A stretch of 32,596 nucleotides of DNA from the NCBI GenBank assembly GCA_044349205.1, contig JBIKRJ010000005.1, forward strand, positions 1-32,596, in the 5' to 3' direction. The notes under the pieces were generated by a model, which saw only the letters and a program-made list of their open reading frames with translations, did no database searches and was not told the origin of the DNA. Positions 7,632-17,195 of this stretch are shown piece after piece. Source of the DNA: UBA9547 sp044349205 (GTDB lineage Bacteria > Bacteroidota > Bacteroidia > Cytophagales > UBA9547). Made by a program: the position numbers and the translations under genes. Within the stretch, counting starts at the first letter, position 1. Each line of letters starts with the position of its first letter.

Positions 7632-10600
7632 TTATCTGCTGATAGTGATGTATTTGAAATCTTCTTGTTCTTTTTCATTTACATTGTAGTAGATGTAGTA
7701 AGTACCATCAGGCACGCCCTCGCCACCCACTATCAGCCCTTTATTGGGGATACCATTCCAATCGTTTTTGTAGTCTTTGTTTTCGTAAACCAAATTGCCC
7801 CATCTATTGTAAATAGAAAGTTCCATTTTAAGGGGCACTTCAGAAGAGATAACAAAGAAGTCGTTCACGCCGTCGTTATTGGGCGAGAAACCTTCAGGAA
7901 CGAATATGCGATAGGGCTTGATGGTAATAACGACTGTATCAAGATAAGAGAACAGTTTGTTACAATATTTACTTGGCCTTTTCGAAAACTCAGAAACGAA
8001 GAAGATGGCTGTATCTTTTATTTCACCACCCTTTCCAATGTCTTTGTTAGGTACATAAGTGAAGTCGCCATTGCTAGACATGGAGATGGTGCCATATTTA
8101 GGAAGCTTAAATTCGGCATTGGTAGGAGTGGTCAATTCCGAAGGATAAACATACAAAGTGTCGTTCTCCAAATCAGAGTCGTTGTTCAGTATATTGCCAG
8201 ATACTTCTTGGTTTCGATATACGCTGTACGCTTCACCTTTGAAAGTGGGTGCATTGTTTTTCCTAATCACGGTGATATAGAAGTACTTGACTGAGCAACT
8301 GTTTTGGTTGGTAGAGCTACACAAGTTGAATCCTACAGTATCTTTTCCTACAAAGTTGGCGTTGGGTTTGTACGTAAAAGTAGCAACTCCATCTGGGCGT
8401 AATAGAATCGATTGACCGTTTTTGGGTGAGTATACAAATGGGTTGGTGAAAGATACGACCAAAGGTTCACCACTTGGCGAATAATCATCGTCGAGTTGAC
8501 GAGGGTTATTCGTTTTTATCACAGCAAATATTAAAGAGTCTGCAGGGCTTGTTTCCAAAGAACCTCTGTTTGAGCAGATAGGCGAAAGTGCTGGATTTGA
8601 ACCTATTACAGGTTTTTGACAAATGACCACCGAGGTTGTGTCCCCGTTTTCACAAATACCCGAAACGATATTTCTCTTAAAGAAGAATTTACTCTTAGTT
8701 GGGTCTAATTTATCTTTGGCTATACGAAGGTCTTTTTTGAACTCATTTAAAATGGGTGTCCATGCGTTAGGATTAGAACCATCAGTAGACATTATCCAAG
8801 AAAATGTGAAAGAGCCATTGCCACCAAGCGGGTCATTTATGCTTTCAATCACAAGGGTGTCTCCACTACAACGAGTAGCATCAAGTGCGGCTATTTTGCC
8901 GTTGTACACGATTGGCTGAACAGAGATTGTCACAAAATTGGAAGTGTCATTTCCACAAATACCAGATGAAGAAACTAGTCTTCTAAAATAGGTAGTTTCA
9001 TTTGGATTTCCTGGGTCATAATCTACTGAAGTTGTGGTGGTTGGATTCCAGTTGAATTTGTCTGTAGAACTTTGCCATGAGTATGGAGAAGTAGCAGTGT
9101 CACCGCTCACTTTTGTACCTGAAATTTTACTGAATGGAGAGCCAAAACATTTGGTCTGATCGCCTGAAATACTGTTGTTGGAGATGGGTTGTTTGATGCT
9201 CAATGTGTATTCGTTAGTAGAATCACCTGGGGTAGAGCATAATATATTGGGGTCCACAACTAAATACGCTTTCACGATGGCACCATCTATCAAAGGTTTA
9301 GGCACATTGAAAGAAGTTCCTTGGTTTGAATATAACACATTGTTGTACACCCAATTTATGAGGGCATTTTTACCTGCATCTAGGGTGTCTACAGACAAAG
9401 TCAAATTGTTTGAAGCACATAATGTTCCAGGTGTCGGGCTTTTAAAATTAATGTCAGGGGTTGCTTTAGGCTGAACAAAAATTTCAAAAACATTCGTTGT
9501 GTCATTGCCACAATCGTCGGTTGCTATGCGTCTTACTCTGGTATTTTGCGTGACATTGCTAATTGTTAAATCAGAATTGCCCACATCTACCAGGGTGTCT
9601 CTCCAAGTGGTATAAGGAACGTTTGAAATATTCCATGTGAACAATTTGTTTGGACTACCGCCCGAAGGAAGTGCGCTAGATTTAACCGTGTAAGCACTGC
9701 CTACACATATAGTAGTACTTCCGCTTTCAATGGATCCCGGATTCTGTTTGGTGTAAAGTGTAATCTCAACTGGGCTTGTGTAAGCAGTGTCGCAAGTTGC
9801 AGAACCAAAAACAGCTCTGCGTCTAAATGAGATGTCGCTAGTTACAGCACTTGGAGAATAATTATCAGCTGTTTCTCCCAAAAGGTCTGTCCAAACACCA
9901 TTATTTAAGTATTGCCATTGGTAATTTGGAAGGTTTGAAGTGCCATTTGAAGCAGGAGTATTGCTAGTAATGATACCCGGCGCCTGTCCAGAACACAATT
10001 TTGTAAGCGGAGCAAACACACTACCTGCATTTACAATGCCTTTTACATCTACTTTGAAGGAATTTGTAGTATCTGCACAGGTAGAGGCAGAAGACGTGGC
10101 TATTCTTCTGTATTGGTTGGCAGATGTGATAGAAGGAGCCGTGTTCAGACTGGCATTGTTAGAATTGATATCAAACCAATCGATACCATCAAAAGAATAT
10201 TGCCAGCTATACTTAAGAGGTGCCGTACCACCCGATGCTAATGTGTCGTTGTTCAAAATAGGGGAGGTTCCACTACAAATTGATGAATCATTTGCTATAA
10301 TACTTCCTGCAACAACTGCATTGTCTATATTGATGGTAACACTGGCAGAACTATCTTGTTTGCAAGGACCAGTAGAAGTAATTACTCGCCTGAAATAGGT
10401 AGTTGTGTTGAGTGCCGAAGGGGAGTAATTGTTCGTATTATTTGTACCCGATGCATCAGACCATGTAGTGTTGTCGGTTGATTGCAGCCACAGGTAAGTG
10501 GTAGGTTGCACGCCACCCGTAACGGTAGAACCAGTCAAAGTGGCTGGAGCAATACCCGAACATACAAGTTGGTTCGCAGAAATGTTGTTGCTAGAAGATA

Positions 10601-13430
10601 CAACGGGTTGGGTGACTTTTACCAATACTGCATTGGAAGTGGCCGAACATTTTAATGATTTTACAATACCACGATAGTAGGTAGAAGAGGTAAGATTTGG
10701 GGTGGTGTAGGTGTTGTTGGTAGCACCATCAATAGAGGGGCTCCAGATAGTACCATTGCTAGAGAATTGCCATTCGTAATTTAGAGCACTAGTAATGCCG
10801 CCAGTAGGAGTTAGTGTGCCAATAACACTGGTGTTTCCTGCACACAAACTTGAGTCAGAGGCAACAATGGCTGCCAAGGTCAACGAAGGGTCAACTAATA
10901 CAATGTAAGCCGAAGAGGTATCGTTTTTACAAGCATTCAGCGCAATTCTTTTGTAATAGGTGGTAACCGTAGGTGAAACACTTATGGTTTGGGTAGTAAT
11001 ACCTGCCAATGTGGTGTAACCTGAATTTTCGGAAAGAGTAGAACTTAACCAAGCATAACCAGTGCTGTTTTGAGCCGCTGTCGTGCCTATTGTTTTGGCA
11101 GTACTTCCTTGACAAATCGTATCGCCAGCACCTAACACATTATTTGCAACGTTTTGAAGCACTGTAATTGTTTGAATTGAGGAGGTCCCAAAACAACTAC
11201 CCACAATGTTAGTAACCTTAGCTCTGTAGCCCGAAGTACCTAATGTGCTGCTTACTAATAACGTAGAGTCGGTTGAGCCAATAATTTTAGTGTTGTTGCG
11301 GAACCATTCGTAAGCATAGTTGGATGAAGCAGGTTGCGCACTTGCAGTTAACGTAAGATTAGAAGAACCACAAAGAGTTGTAGAATTGGTACTGGAGGTG
11401 AGTGTTACAGTAGGTACTGTACAAGGACATTTTTTCGTCACTGCTACTCGTACTCGGCCACAAGGGTAGTTGCCAGAAGCGCTTAGTTGCCAGTTTGCTA
11501 TTTGGGGAGAAGTAAAAGTCACGAAACCAGTACCATCTGACTGTGTTCCATTTTTTACAGTAACATATCCTGCAAGTTGACCTGAGGAAGCACCAAAAAA
11601 AGTTGGACCAGGTGCGGCTTGAAAATAGCTCATCTGTAGCTTCCCACCAGTTAAGTCGCTTCCACTTACATTCATGTAATAGCCAGTACCCACATCGACA
11701 GTTTGATTCAAAGTAATTGTTTGCACAGGTGTATTTCCAAAGTTTCCAGGTCCAACTACAACCGAAAATGGAACAGTAATAAGAGGTGTACCACTACTAT
11801 TAAAAATTGAAACGTTAAGGTTAGTATAAGTAACAGGAGTTGCTCCAGGGCCAACATAATTTCTGATAAAAGTTACTTGAACACTGTTGATTGTAACTTT
11901 TTGAGCAACATCAAAATATACTCTGTTGGAAGTGGATGATGAACCGCCAAATCCAGTTGTTACAGTAGTAGCGGCTACTGACGCTGTTTTAAGTTTCACA
12001 TCTTCTACATACAAGAAATAGGTAGAATCGACACCTACAACAGTGGGAGCCAGCTGACTTTTTGTTCTAGTGACAGATGTTGTGTTGGTTGCTATGGGTG
12101 AACCACCTGTTAGCGTTGTAAACCAATCGTATTGACCTACATAGCCAGCAGGGTCGGTGACGGAAAAAACCAAATTGTCGCTACTGGTACAAAAAGTATT
12201 GTTGCTATAGGCAAATGAGGGGGTGGGTTGGTCTATTTTCACCGTATCGCTTGCCACTTCACAAGACGGACAGGCAGGGTGGGTAGATACTACATCAACT
12301 TTGTACTCGCCTGTGCCCAAGGTGGGTTTGTAGGTATTACTATTGCCCACACCTGTGATGGGTGCAAAATTGCCATTACTGGTGGCTCGGTAATACCATG
12401 TAAAATTAACGGCATTAGTATTGTAAGCGGGAGTAGAGGCAGTCAACGTAACATTCGAAAGTTCGGCTTGGCTACAAGCCGAAATATCGGGGCCAAGTTT
12501 AGGAATTGGACAAGCAGTGGTTACTTCTTTTACAGCCGTACGCAAACAGTTGTCTTTTTCCACACATATCTGATAACGACCTGGCTGTGAAACGGTTATC
12601 GTAGGTTGGTCATAAGAGGCAACCAAATCTTCGTCAGTAGTCAAGTTCTTCCAATAAATGCGGTTTGAACCAGCCAAACTGGTAGAAGAGGAAATGGTAA
12701 TGTCGCCGTTGGTACAAATTGAGATGGGGTCGCCAAGGTTGGGGTTAACACCTGCAGTAACATTTTGACAACCGTTAATAAATGAAATATCGTCTATTGC
12801 AAAGTCATTTCCGGTTAAAATACCTGTACGCTGGTTTACGATACTAATGGTGAGTGTCGTTTCGAATTGGCCAGTTCTATACGTTTGAAAAAATTGGTTC
12901 CAAACATTGAAGGAAAGCGAGGGAGCAAAGATAGGGCCTATGGGAGTACCATTGATGGCAAATTGAAGTTGTGCCACTGTGCCAGAAGTCTCGCTTTTGT
13001 AGAGTGTACTTACCCAAGCAGAAAAATAATAGGTTTGGTCGGGTTGCACTTCTACTTCTTGGCGCCACACAATCCTATTTACAGTTCTGTCACCATCTAC
13101 CATGTAGAATGTTCCAGCGCCAGTAGTGTGGTCGACAGCACCATCGAAAGAACCTGGATTGAAAGGTGCCGAAACTTTCCCCATGAAAAAGTCGCCAGGA
13201 TTGGAATATTTTCCTGCGCCAGGAGTGAATCTAGTGTAATCGGTGTAAAAGTAGTTTGCGTTATTTGGGTCGGCAGTGTACCCGGCTTCGAAATTTCCAT
13301 TTTTCACAGCTTCAGCCACAGGCACTTCAGGGCATTGCGCTTTCGTTTCTATTGTCGCCAAAGCACCGACAACGAGTAGTAAAATGAAACGAATCGAAAA
13401 GAATTTGGGGTTTGAAAATGATTTTTTCAT
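7632..13430 (-). CDS. Giant Ig-like repeat surface protein with type B T9SS sorting domain
   Basis: This 1932-aa protein is probably a secreted adhesin. The signal peptide is cleaved at about TKA|QC (Gln32 exposed). A galactose-binding-like jelly-roll module (about 35-220, beginning NGNFEAG and closing with FAIDDISF) is followed by two Ig-like domains, another beta-sandwich, and about ten Ig-like units of 90-110 residues. Each unit follows the pattern C-S-G, Gly-Gly, Y-x-W-x-x-S-x-D-x-x-x-W, T-T-Y-F-R-R, C-x-x-D-T-S-N. A cadherin-like segment (GNILNNDSDLENDTLYVYP) precedes the C-terminal sorting domain (about 1839-1932: FVPEGFSPNNDGVNDFF, IYNRWGNLVY, DGTYYIYY). That domain directs T9SS export and surface attachment. 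Paired cysteines in each unit suggest disulfides. It heads the operon with porP and the OmpA gene. Confidence 0.92.
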   Translation of the reverse strand: MKKSFSNPKFFSIRFILLLVVGALATIETKAQCPEVPVAEAVKNGNFEAGYTADPNNANYFYTDYTRFTPGAGKYSNPGDFFMGKVSAPFNPGSFDGAVDHTTGAGTFYMVDGDRTVNRIVWRQEVEVQPDQTYYFSAWVSTLYKSETSGTVAQLQFAINGTPIGPIFAPSLSFNVWNQFFQTYRTGQFETTLTISIVNQRTGILTGNDFAIDDISFINGCQNVTAGVNPNLGDPISICTNGDITISSSTSLAGSNRIYWKNLTTDEDLVASYDQPTITVSQPGRYQICVEKDNCLRTAVKEVTTACPIPKLGPDISACSQAELSNVTLTASTPAYNTNAVNFTWYYRATSNGNFAPITGVGNSNTYKPTLGTGEYKVDVVSTHPACPSCEVASDTVKIDQPTPSFAYSNNTFCTSSDNLVFSVTDPAGYVGQYDWFTTLTGGSPIATNTTSVTRTKSQLAPTVVGVDSTYFLYVEDVKLKTASVAATTVTTGFGGSSSTSNRVYFDVAQKVTINSVQVTFIRNYVGPGATPVTYTNLNVSIFNSSGTPLITVPFSVVVGPGNFGNTPVQTITLNQTVDVGTGYYMNVSGSDLTGGKLQMSYFQAAPGPTFFGASSGQLAGYVTVKNGTQSDGTGFVTFTSPQIANWQLSASGNYPCGRVRVAVTKKCPCTVPTVTLTSSTNSTTLCGSSNLTLTASAQPASSNYAYEWFRNNTKIIGSTDSTLLVSSTLGTSGYRAKVTNIVGSCFGTSSIQTITVLQNVANNVLGAGDTICQGSTAKTIGTTAAQNSTGYAWLSSTLSENSGYTTLAGITTQTISVSPTVTTYYKRIALNACKNDTSSAYIVLVDPSLTLAAIVASDSSLCAGNTSVIGTLTPTGGITSALNYEWQFSSNGTIWSPSIDGATNNTYTTPNLTSSTYYRGIVKSLKCSATSNAVLVKVTQPVVSSSNNISANQLVCSGIAPATLTGSTVTGGVQPTTYLWLQSTDNTTWSDASGTNNTNNYSPSALNTTTYFRRVITSTGPCKQDSSASVTINIDNAVVAGSIIANDSSICSGTSPILNNDTLASGGTAPLKYSWQYSFDGIDWFDINSNNASLNTAPSITSANQYRRIATSSASTCADTTNSFKVDVKGIVNAGSVFAPLTKLCSGQAPGIITSNTPASNGTSNLPNYQWQYLNNGVWTDLLGETADNYSPSAVTSDISFRRRAVFGSATCDTAYTSPVEITLYTKQNPGSIESGSTTICVGSAYTVKSSALPSGGSPNKLFTWNISNVPYTTWRDTLVDVGNSDLTISNVTQNTRVRRIATDDCGNDTTNVFEIFVQPKATPDINFKSPTPGTLCASNNLTLSVDTLDAGKNALINWVYNNVLYSNQGTSFNVPKPLIDGAIVKAYLVVDPNILCSTPGDSTNEYTLSIKQPISNNSISGDQTKCFGSPFSKISGTKVSGDTATSPYSWQSSTDKFNWNPTTTTSVDYDPGNPNETTYFRRLVSSSGICGNDTSNFVTISVQPIVYNGKIAALDATRCSGDTLVIESINDPLGGNGSFTFSWIMSTDGSNPNAWTPILNEFKKDLRIAKDKLDPTKSKFFFKRNIVSGICENGDTTSVVICQKPVIGSNPALSPICSNRGSLETSPADSLIFAVIKTNNPRQLDDDYSPSGEPLVVSFTNPFVYSPKNGQSILLRPDGVATFTYKPNANFVGKDTVGFNLCSSTNQNSCSVKYFYITVIRKNNAPTFKGEAYSVYRNQEVSGNILNNDSDLENDTLYVYPSELTTPTNAEFKLPKYGTISMSSNGDFTYVPNKDIGKGGEIKDTAIFFVSEFSKRPSKYCNKLFSYLDTVVITIKPYRIFVPEGFSPNNDGVNDFFVISSEVPLKMELSIYNRWGNLVYENKDYKNDWNGIPNKGLIVGGEGVPDGTYYIYYNVNEKEQEDFKYITISR

Positions 13431-13786
13431 GAGGATAACTAGTTGTTTCGAATTATTAGTTATTCGTTTAACTTTTATGTAACCTTAAAACAAGGCAAAA
13501 TTTGAATTTCAAATGTAATAATAAGAAACAAAAAAACAGATACGTGTTGAAAAATGATGTTTGATTAAGGCATGCAAAAATATACTTTTTTGGATTCGAT
13601 TCTATACGAAACTTTAAAATTGTACTATTTAGCGTCTTTGTTTTTCTATCTCTTATGTTTGCAACTCAAAAAAACCAACCATAACCCCATATTTTCCAAA
13701 ACTAAATTTTGGCTGTTTCAAATGCTATACAAAGGCAAATTATCATATCTAATTGTGTTTTGGGATAAATACAGGAATTTTTATTT
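13431..13786. other. Divergent intergenic region between adhesin and dprA
   Basis: This 356-base A+T-rich stretch separates the adhesin operon (-) from dprA (+). Apart from the candidate minus-strand promoter I see no RNA gene, repeat or convincing coding region. A 73-codon frame at 13572-13793 has the composition expected of random A+T-rich DNA and overlaps the dprA start. Confidence 0.6.
13510..13539 (-). promoter_or_regulatory. Possible promoter of the adhesin-porP-ompA operon
   Basis: On the minus strand, TACATTTG (13517-13510) matches the Bacteroidota -7 box TAnnTTTG exactly. A CTG in place of TTG lies 19 bases upstream. The leader to the adhesin ATG would be about 75 bases. The -33 element is imperfect, so this is a candidate only. 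Confidence 0.4.
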
Positions 13787-14884
13787 ATGTTAAATGACAA
13801 GTCTTATTTGCTGGCATTGGGTTTGACTCCTGGCGTAGGCAGTATTTTGGCACGCCAGCTCATTTCTTATTTTGGTTCGGCCAAGGCGGTTTTCGAAGCT
13901 CCCAAAGGCCGTTTGTCCAAAGTGCAGGGTATTGGCGAAACATTGTCTGCCGAAATTGTCAAAAAACAAATGCTGGCAAAAGCAGAAAAACTGCTGAAGG
14001 AATGTGAACAAAAACAGGTGCAATTACTCACCCAATACGACACCGACTATCCAACCAATTTAAAAGAAGCTCCCGATTCGCCTTTGTTTGTTTTTTGGCA
14101 GGGAAATGCCAATCCTTTGTTTCAAAAATCGGTTGCGATTATTGGCACACGGCAATGTACCCAGTACGGAAGGGAAATAACCGAAAAGTTGGTGGAAGAT
14201 TTAATTCCTTATCGGCCTGTTGTGGTGAGTGGTTTTGCACACGGTATCGATATAGTGGCGCACAAAGCCGCTATGGCAAAAGGTTTGTGTACCATTGCGG
14301 TTTTGGGTGGGGGAGTAGACAAGATATACCCCGCCGAACATGCTAAATATGTACCACAGATGATAGAAAATGGTGCTATGGTTTCTGAATTTCCGTTTGG
14401 AATGGCACCTGTGCCTGGCAATTTTCCTGCCCGAAACCGCATTGTGGCTGGTATGGTCGATGCCGTGATAGTGATGGAGTCGGCTATGAAAGGGGGGTCT
14501 TTGATTACCGCCGAAATTGCCAATTCGTACAACAGAGATGTTTTTGCCGTGCCGGGAAATATTGGGAACAAATATTCCGAGGGTTGCCACATGCTGATAA
14601 GGGAGCACAAGGCCGCCATTTTTACCGATGTAAAATCGATGGCATTGGCATTAAATTGGGAAGGTGAATTTCAGCCAAAACCGAAACTAAAAATCGACAC
14701 TTCTCAATTTTCTGCGCCTCAAGCACTAGTTTTTCAATTGTTGGCCGATGTGGGCGAAATGAACATCGACGACATTGCGTGGAAAGCAAAAATAAACATG
14801 AACCAACTGGCATCCATTCTTCTAGAAATGGAGCTGCAAGGTTGGATTAAACCATTGCCGGGTAAAAAATTCAAAGTAGCTTGA
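13787..14884 (+). CDS. dprA: DNA-processing protein DprA
   Basis: The 365-aa protein loads RecA onto incoming single-stranded DNA during natural transformation. An N-terminal helix-hairpin-helix region (LTPGVGSILA, then KVQGIGETLS, residues 13-55) precedes the Rossmann-like DprA core. The core shows VAIIGTRQCTQYGRE (116-130), VVSGFAHGIDIVAHKAAM (147-163), AVLGGGVDKIYPAEH (171-185), GNFPARNRIVAG (211-222) and GGSLITAEIA (236-245). A C-terminal winged-helix domain (about 305-365) is present, so the full long form is intact. The next gene starts at or just after its stop, which indicates an operon with the flavoprotein and menC. Confidence 0.96.
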   Translation: MLNDKSYLLALGLTPGVGSILARQLISYFGSAKAVFEAPKGRLSKVQGIGETLSAEIVKKQMLAKAEKLLKECEQKQVQLLTQYDTDYPTNLKEAPDSPLFVFWQGNANPLFQKSVAIIGTRQCTQYGREITEKLVEDLIPYRPVVVSGFAHGIDIVAHKAAMAKGLCTIAVLGGGVDKIYPAEHAKYVPQMIENGAMVSEFPFGMAPVPGNFPARNRIVAGMVDAVIVMESAMKGGSLITAEIANSYNRDVFAVPGNIGNKYSEGCHMLIREHKAAIFTDVKSMALALNWEGEFQPKPKLKIDTSQFSAPQALVFQLLADVGEMNIDDIAWKAKINMNQLASILLEMELQGWIKPLPGKKFKVA

Positions 14885-14886
14885 AA

Positions 14887-16104
14887 ATGATAATTGCAGT
14901 AGTAGGCGGCGGGGCAGCAGGCTTTTTCTTTGCTATCAATGTGGCGAAGAAAGCACAAGGAAATAGGGTCGTGATTTTTGAAAAAACCAACAAAGTACTT
15001 TCCAAAGTAAAGGTTTCGGGTGGTGGAAGGTGCAATGTGACCAATGCAACTTTTTTGCCGCACAAGTTGGTTGAAAATTACCCAAGGGGAAAAGCGTTTT
15101 TGAAAAAAGTATTTGAGCAATTTTCGGCGAAAGATACGGTAGAATGGTTTGCCAAAGAGCATATTAGCTTGAAGGAAGAACCCGATCGGCGCATATTTCC
15201 CCTTTCCAATTCTTCCCAAACAATTGTGGATTGTTTTTTGGGACTTGCCCAAAAATACGGAGTCGATATTTTGTACAACACGCCCTTGGTGTCCATTTCT
15301 AAAACAGGTGAATATTTCTTTATAAATGAACAGCAAAAATTTGATTTTGTGTTTGTAGCCACTGGCGGTAGTGCCAAAATAGAATCATACGAATGGTTGG
15401 CGCAACTTGGACATACCGTGATACCCCCTGTTCCTTCGCTTTTTACCTTCAATATTCCATCCAATCCGTTCAAAGGGCTGGAAGGGGTCTCGCTGCAAGA
15501 GGTGTCCATTCGCATTGAAAAATCGAAGCTCGAAGCAAAGGGGGCCTGGCTTGTGACGCATTGGGGCATAAGTGGGCCAGCGGTGTTGAAATTATCGGCT
15601 TGGGGAGCAAATGAATTGGCCTCTCGTAACTATGATTTTGTAGTTTATGTCAATTTTGTGTGTCTAAACGAAGAGCAGGTTAGGGCGCAGCTTTCCCAGT
15701 TTGCCCTTTCGAACAAACAAAAAGCAGTAGCAGCGCATCGCCTATTCGAAGTGCCTTCACGTTTGTGGGAGCGATTAGTTTTTTTGGCCGAAATACATCC
15801 TACCTTGCGCTGGTGCGATATTTCTAAACAGAAACTCAACAAGTTGGTCGAAAACTTGTGTAATTTTAAACTAGAAGTAAAAGGAAAAACCACTTTCAAG
15901 GAAGAATTTGTGACTTGTGGGGGTATTTCGTTGGAAGAAGTGGAAGCCAAAAACATGGAAAGCAAGTTGGTGTCGGGTTTGTTTTTTGGGGGAGAAGTGT
16001 TGGACATAGACGGCATTACAGGAGGTTTTAATTTTCAGTCGGCCTGGAGTACCGCTTGGATTGCGGCCAATGAAGTGGCAAAGCGCGCTGTGCAACAGGT
16101 TTAA
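14887..16104 (+). CDS. HI0933/YhiN-family FAD-dependent oxidoreductase
   Basis: The 405-aa flavoprotein carries the dinucleotide-binding start IIAVVGGGAAGFFFAINVA, then the family signature KVKVSGGGRCNVTNA. The C-terminal FAD motif is GLFFGGEVLDIDGITGGFNFQ. These are hallmarks of the BaiN/HI0933/YhiN group, whose substrates are mostly unknown. A TTG at 14881 overlaps the dprA stop by four bases, but the ATG at 14887 begins directly with the FAD motif and is preferred. It lies between dprA and menC in one operon. There is no sign of truncation. Confidence 0.9.
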   Translation: MIIAVVGGGAAGFFFAINVAKKAQGNRVVIFEKTNKVLSKVKVSGGGRCNVTNATFLPHKLVENYPRGKAFLKKVFEQFSAKDTVEWFAKEHISLKEEPDRRIFPLSNSSQTIVDCFLGLAQKYGVDILYNTPLVSISKTGEYFFINEQQKFDFVFVATGGSAKIESYEWLAQLGHTVIPPVPSLFTFNIPSNPFKGLEGVSLQEVSIRIEKSKLEAKGAWLVTHWGISGPAVLKLSAWGANELASRNYDFVVYVNFVCLNEEQVRAQLSQFALSNKQKAVAAHRLFEVPSRLWERLVFLAEIHPTLRWCDISKQKLNKLVENLCNFKLEVKGKTTFKEEFVTCGGISLEEVEAKNMESKLVSGLFFGGEVLDIDGITGGFNFQSAWSTAWIAANEVAKRAVQQV

Positions 16105-16121
16105 GAAACAAAGATGCGTCA

Positions 16122-17195
16122 ATGCTTCAATCCGATTTCATAAAATATACCTTGAAGTTCAAGTTCGATGCGGGTACTTCGCGTGGCGTGATGCGCGAAC
16201 GCGATACTTGGTTTGTGAAGCTTTGGGACGATGCCGAACCGCAAAAGGTAGGAATAGGAGAGTGCGCTCCCTTGCCAGGATTGAGCATCGACAACCTATC
16301 TCTACTCCAAGAAAATATACAGCGAATTGCCAAAAGTTTTTCCAATTCAAAAGAGTTATTGCTTCCTCATTTTCAGCAAATTGCATCTAGTTTGGAGTTC
16401 TTTCCTGCGCTTCGTTTTGCATTCGAAACCGCAATTATGAATCTGAATCTTGGAGGAAAAAGGACGATTTTTGAAAATGATTTTACGACTAAAAGTGCCC
16501 CTATAGCCATCAACGGACTAGTGTGGATGGGCAACAAGTCTTTTATGCTGAAACAAATAGAAGAAAAATTGTTGGAAGGTTTTTCATGTTTGAAGCTTAA
16601 AATTGGGGCGCTCGATTTTGAAACCGAAAAAGATATTCTTGCTTCGATACGCCGTACCTACTCTGCCTCAGAGATAAGCATAAGGGTAGATGCAAACGGT
16701 GCATTTTCAGCTACAGAGGCTTTGGGAAAGCTGAATCAACTTTCAGATTTTCACATACATTCGGTGGAACAGCCCATAAAAGTGGGGCAGTGGGAAGAAA
16801 TGGCAAAACTGTGTGCACTTTCACCCATTCCCCTCGCCCTCGACGAGGAGTTGATAGGGGTGTATGGCACACAAAAAAACAAGCTTTTAGATTACATCAA
16901 ACCTCAATACATAATCTTGAAGCCAAGTTTGCTTGGGGGTTTTGCCATGTGCGACGAATGGATTTCGTTGGCTGAAAAACAAAGAGTGGATTGGTGGATA
17001 ACTTCGGCATTGGAATCAAATATTGGCTTGAACGCTATTTGCCAATACACATACGAAAAAACAAGCCATAAACGCGAAATGCCTCAGGGTTTGGGCACTG
17101 GTTCGCTTTACCACAACAATATAAAATCGCCGCTATGTGTCCAAAAAGGACATATTTACTATGACCCAAATGGCCATTGGGGTACTACTCATTAG
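16122..17195 (+). CDS. menC: o-Succinylbenzoate synthase (enolase superfamily)
   Basis: The 357-aa protein belongs to the muconate-lactonising branch of the enolase superfamily. MenC dehydrates SHCHC to o-succinylbenzoate in menaquinone synthesis. The catalytic and metal residues are all visible: LKLKIG with Lys158/Lys160, RVDANGA with Asp190, SVEQPI with Glu216, LALDEEL with Asp241, and IILKPSLLGG with Lys267. The late segment ITSALESNIGLNA fits o-succinylbenzoate synthase better than dipeptide epimerase, but these enzymes are hard to separate by eye and no other men gene is in the window. Its last 11 bases overlap the 3' end of lgt on the other strand. Confidence 0.78.
   Translation: MLQSDFIKYTLKFKFDAGTSRGVMRERDTWFVKLWDDAEPQKVGIGECAPLPGLSIDNLSLLQENIQRIAKSFSNSKELLLPHFQQIASSLEFFPALRFAFETAIMNLNLGGKRTIFENDFTTKSAPIAINGLVWMGNKSFMLKQIEEKLLEGFSCLKLKIGALDFETEKDILASIRRTYSASEISIRVDANGAFSATEALGKLNQLSDFHIHSVEQPIKVGQWEEMAKLCALSPIPLALDEELIGVYGTQKNKLLDYIKPQYIILKPSLLGGFAMCDEWISLAEKQRVDWWITSALESNIGLNAICQYTYEKTSHKREMPQGLGTGSLYHNNIKSPLCVQKGHIYYDPNGHWGTTH

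Noticed and set aside
7665..8294. A 209-codon plus-strand frame antisense to the adhesin C-terminus
   Set aside because: It lies fully opposite the well-defined type B sorting domain and cadherin-like segment, with no motif of its own.
13572..13793. A 73-codon ATG frame upstream of dprA
   Set aside because: Composition is that of random A+T-rich DNA (many Phe, Tyr, Leu, Lys), there is no recognisable motif, and it overlaps the start of dprA.
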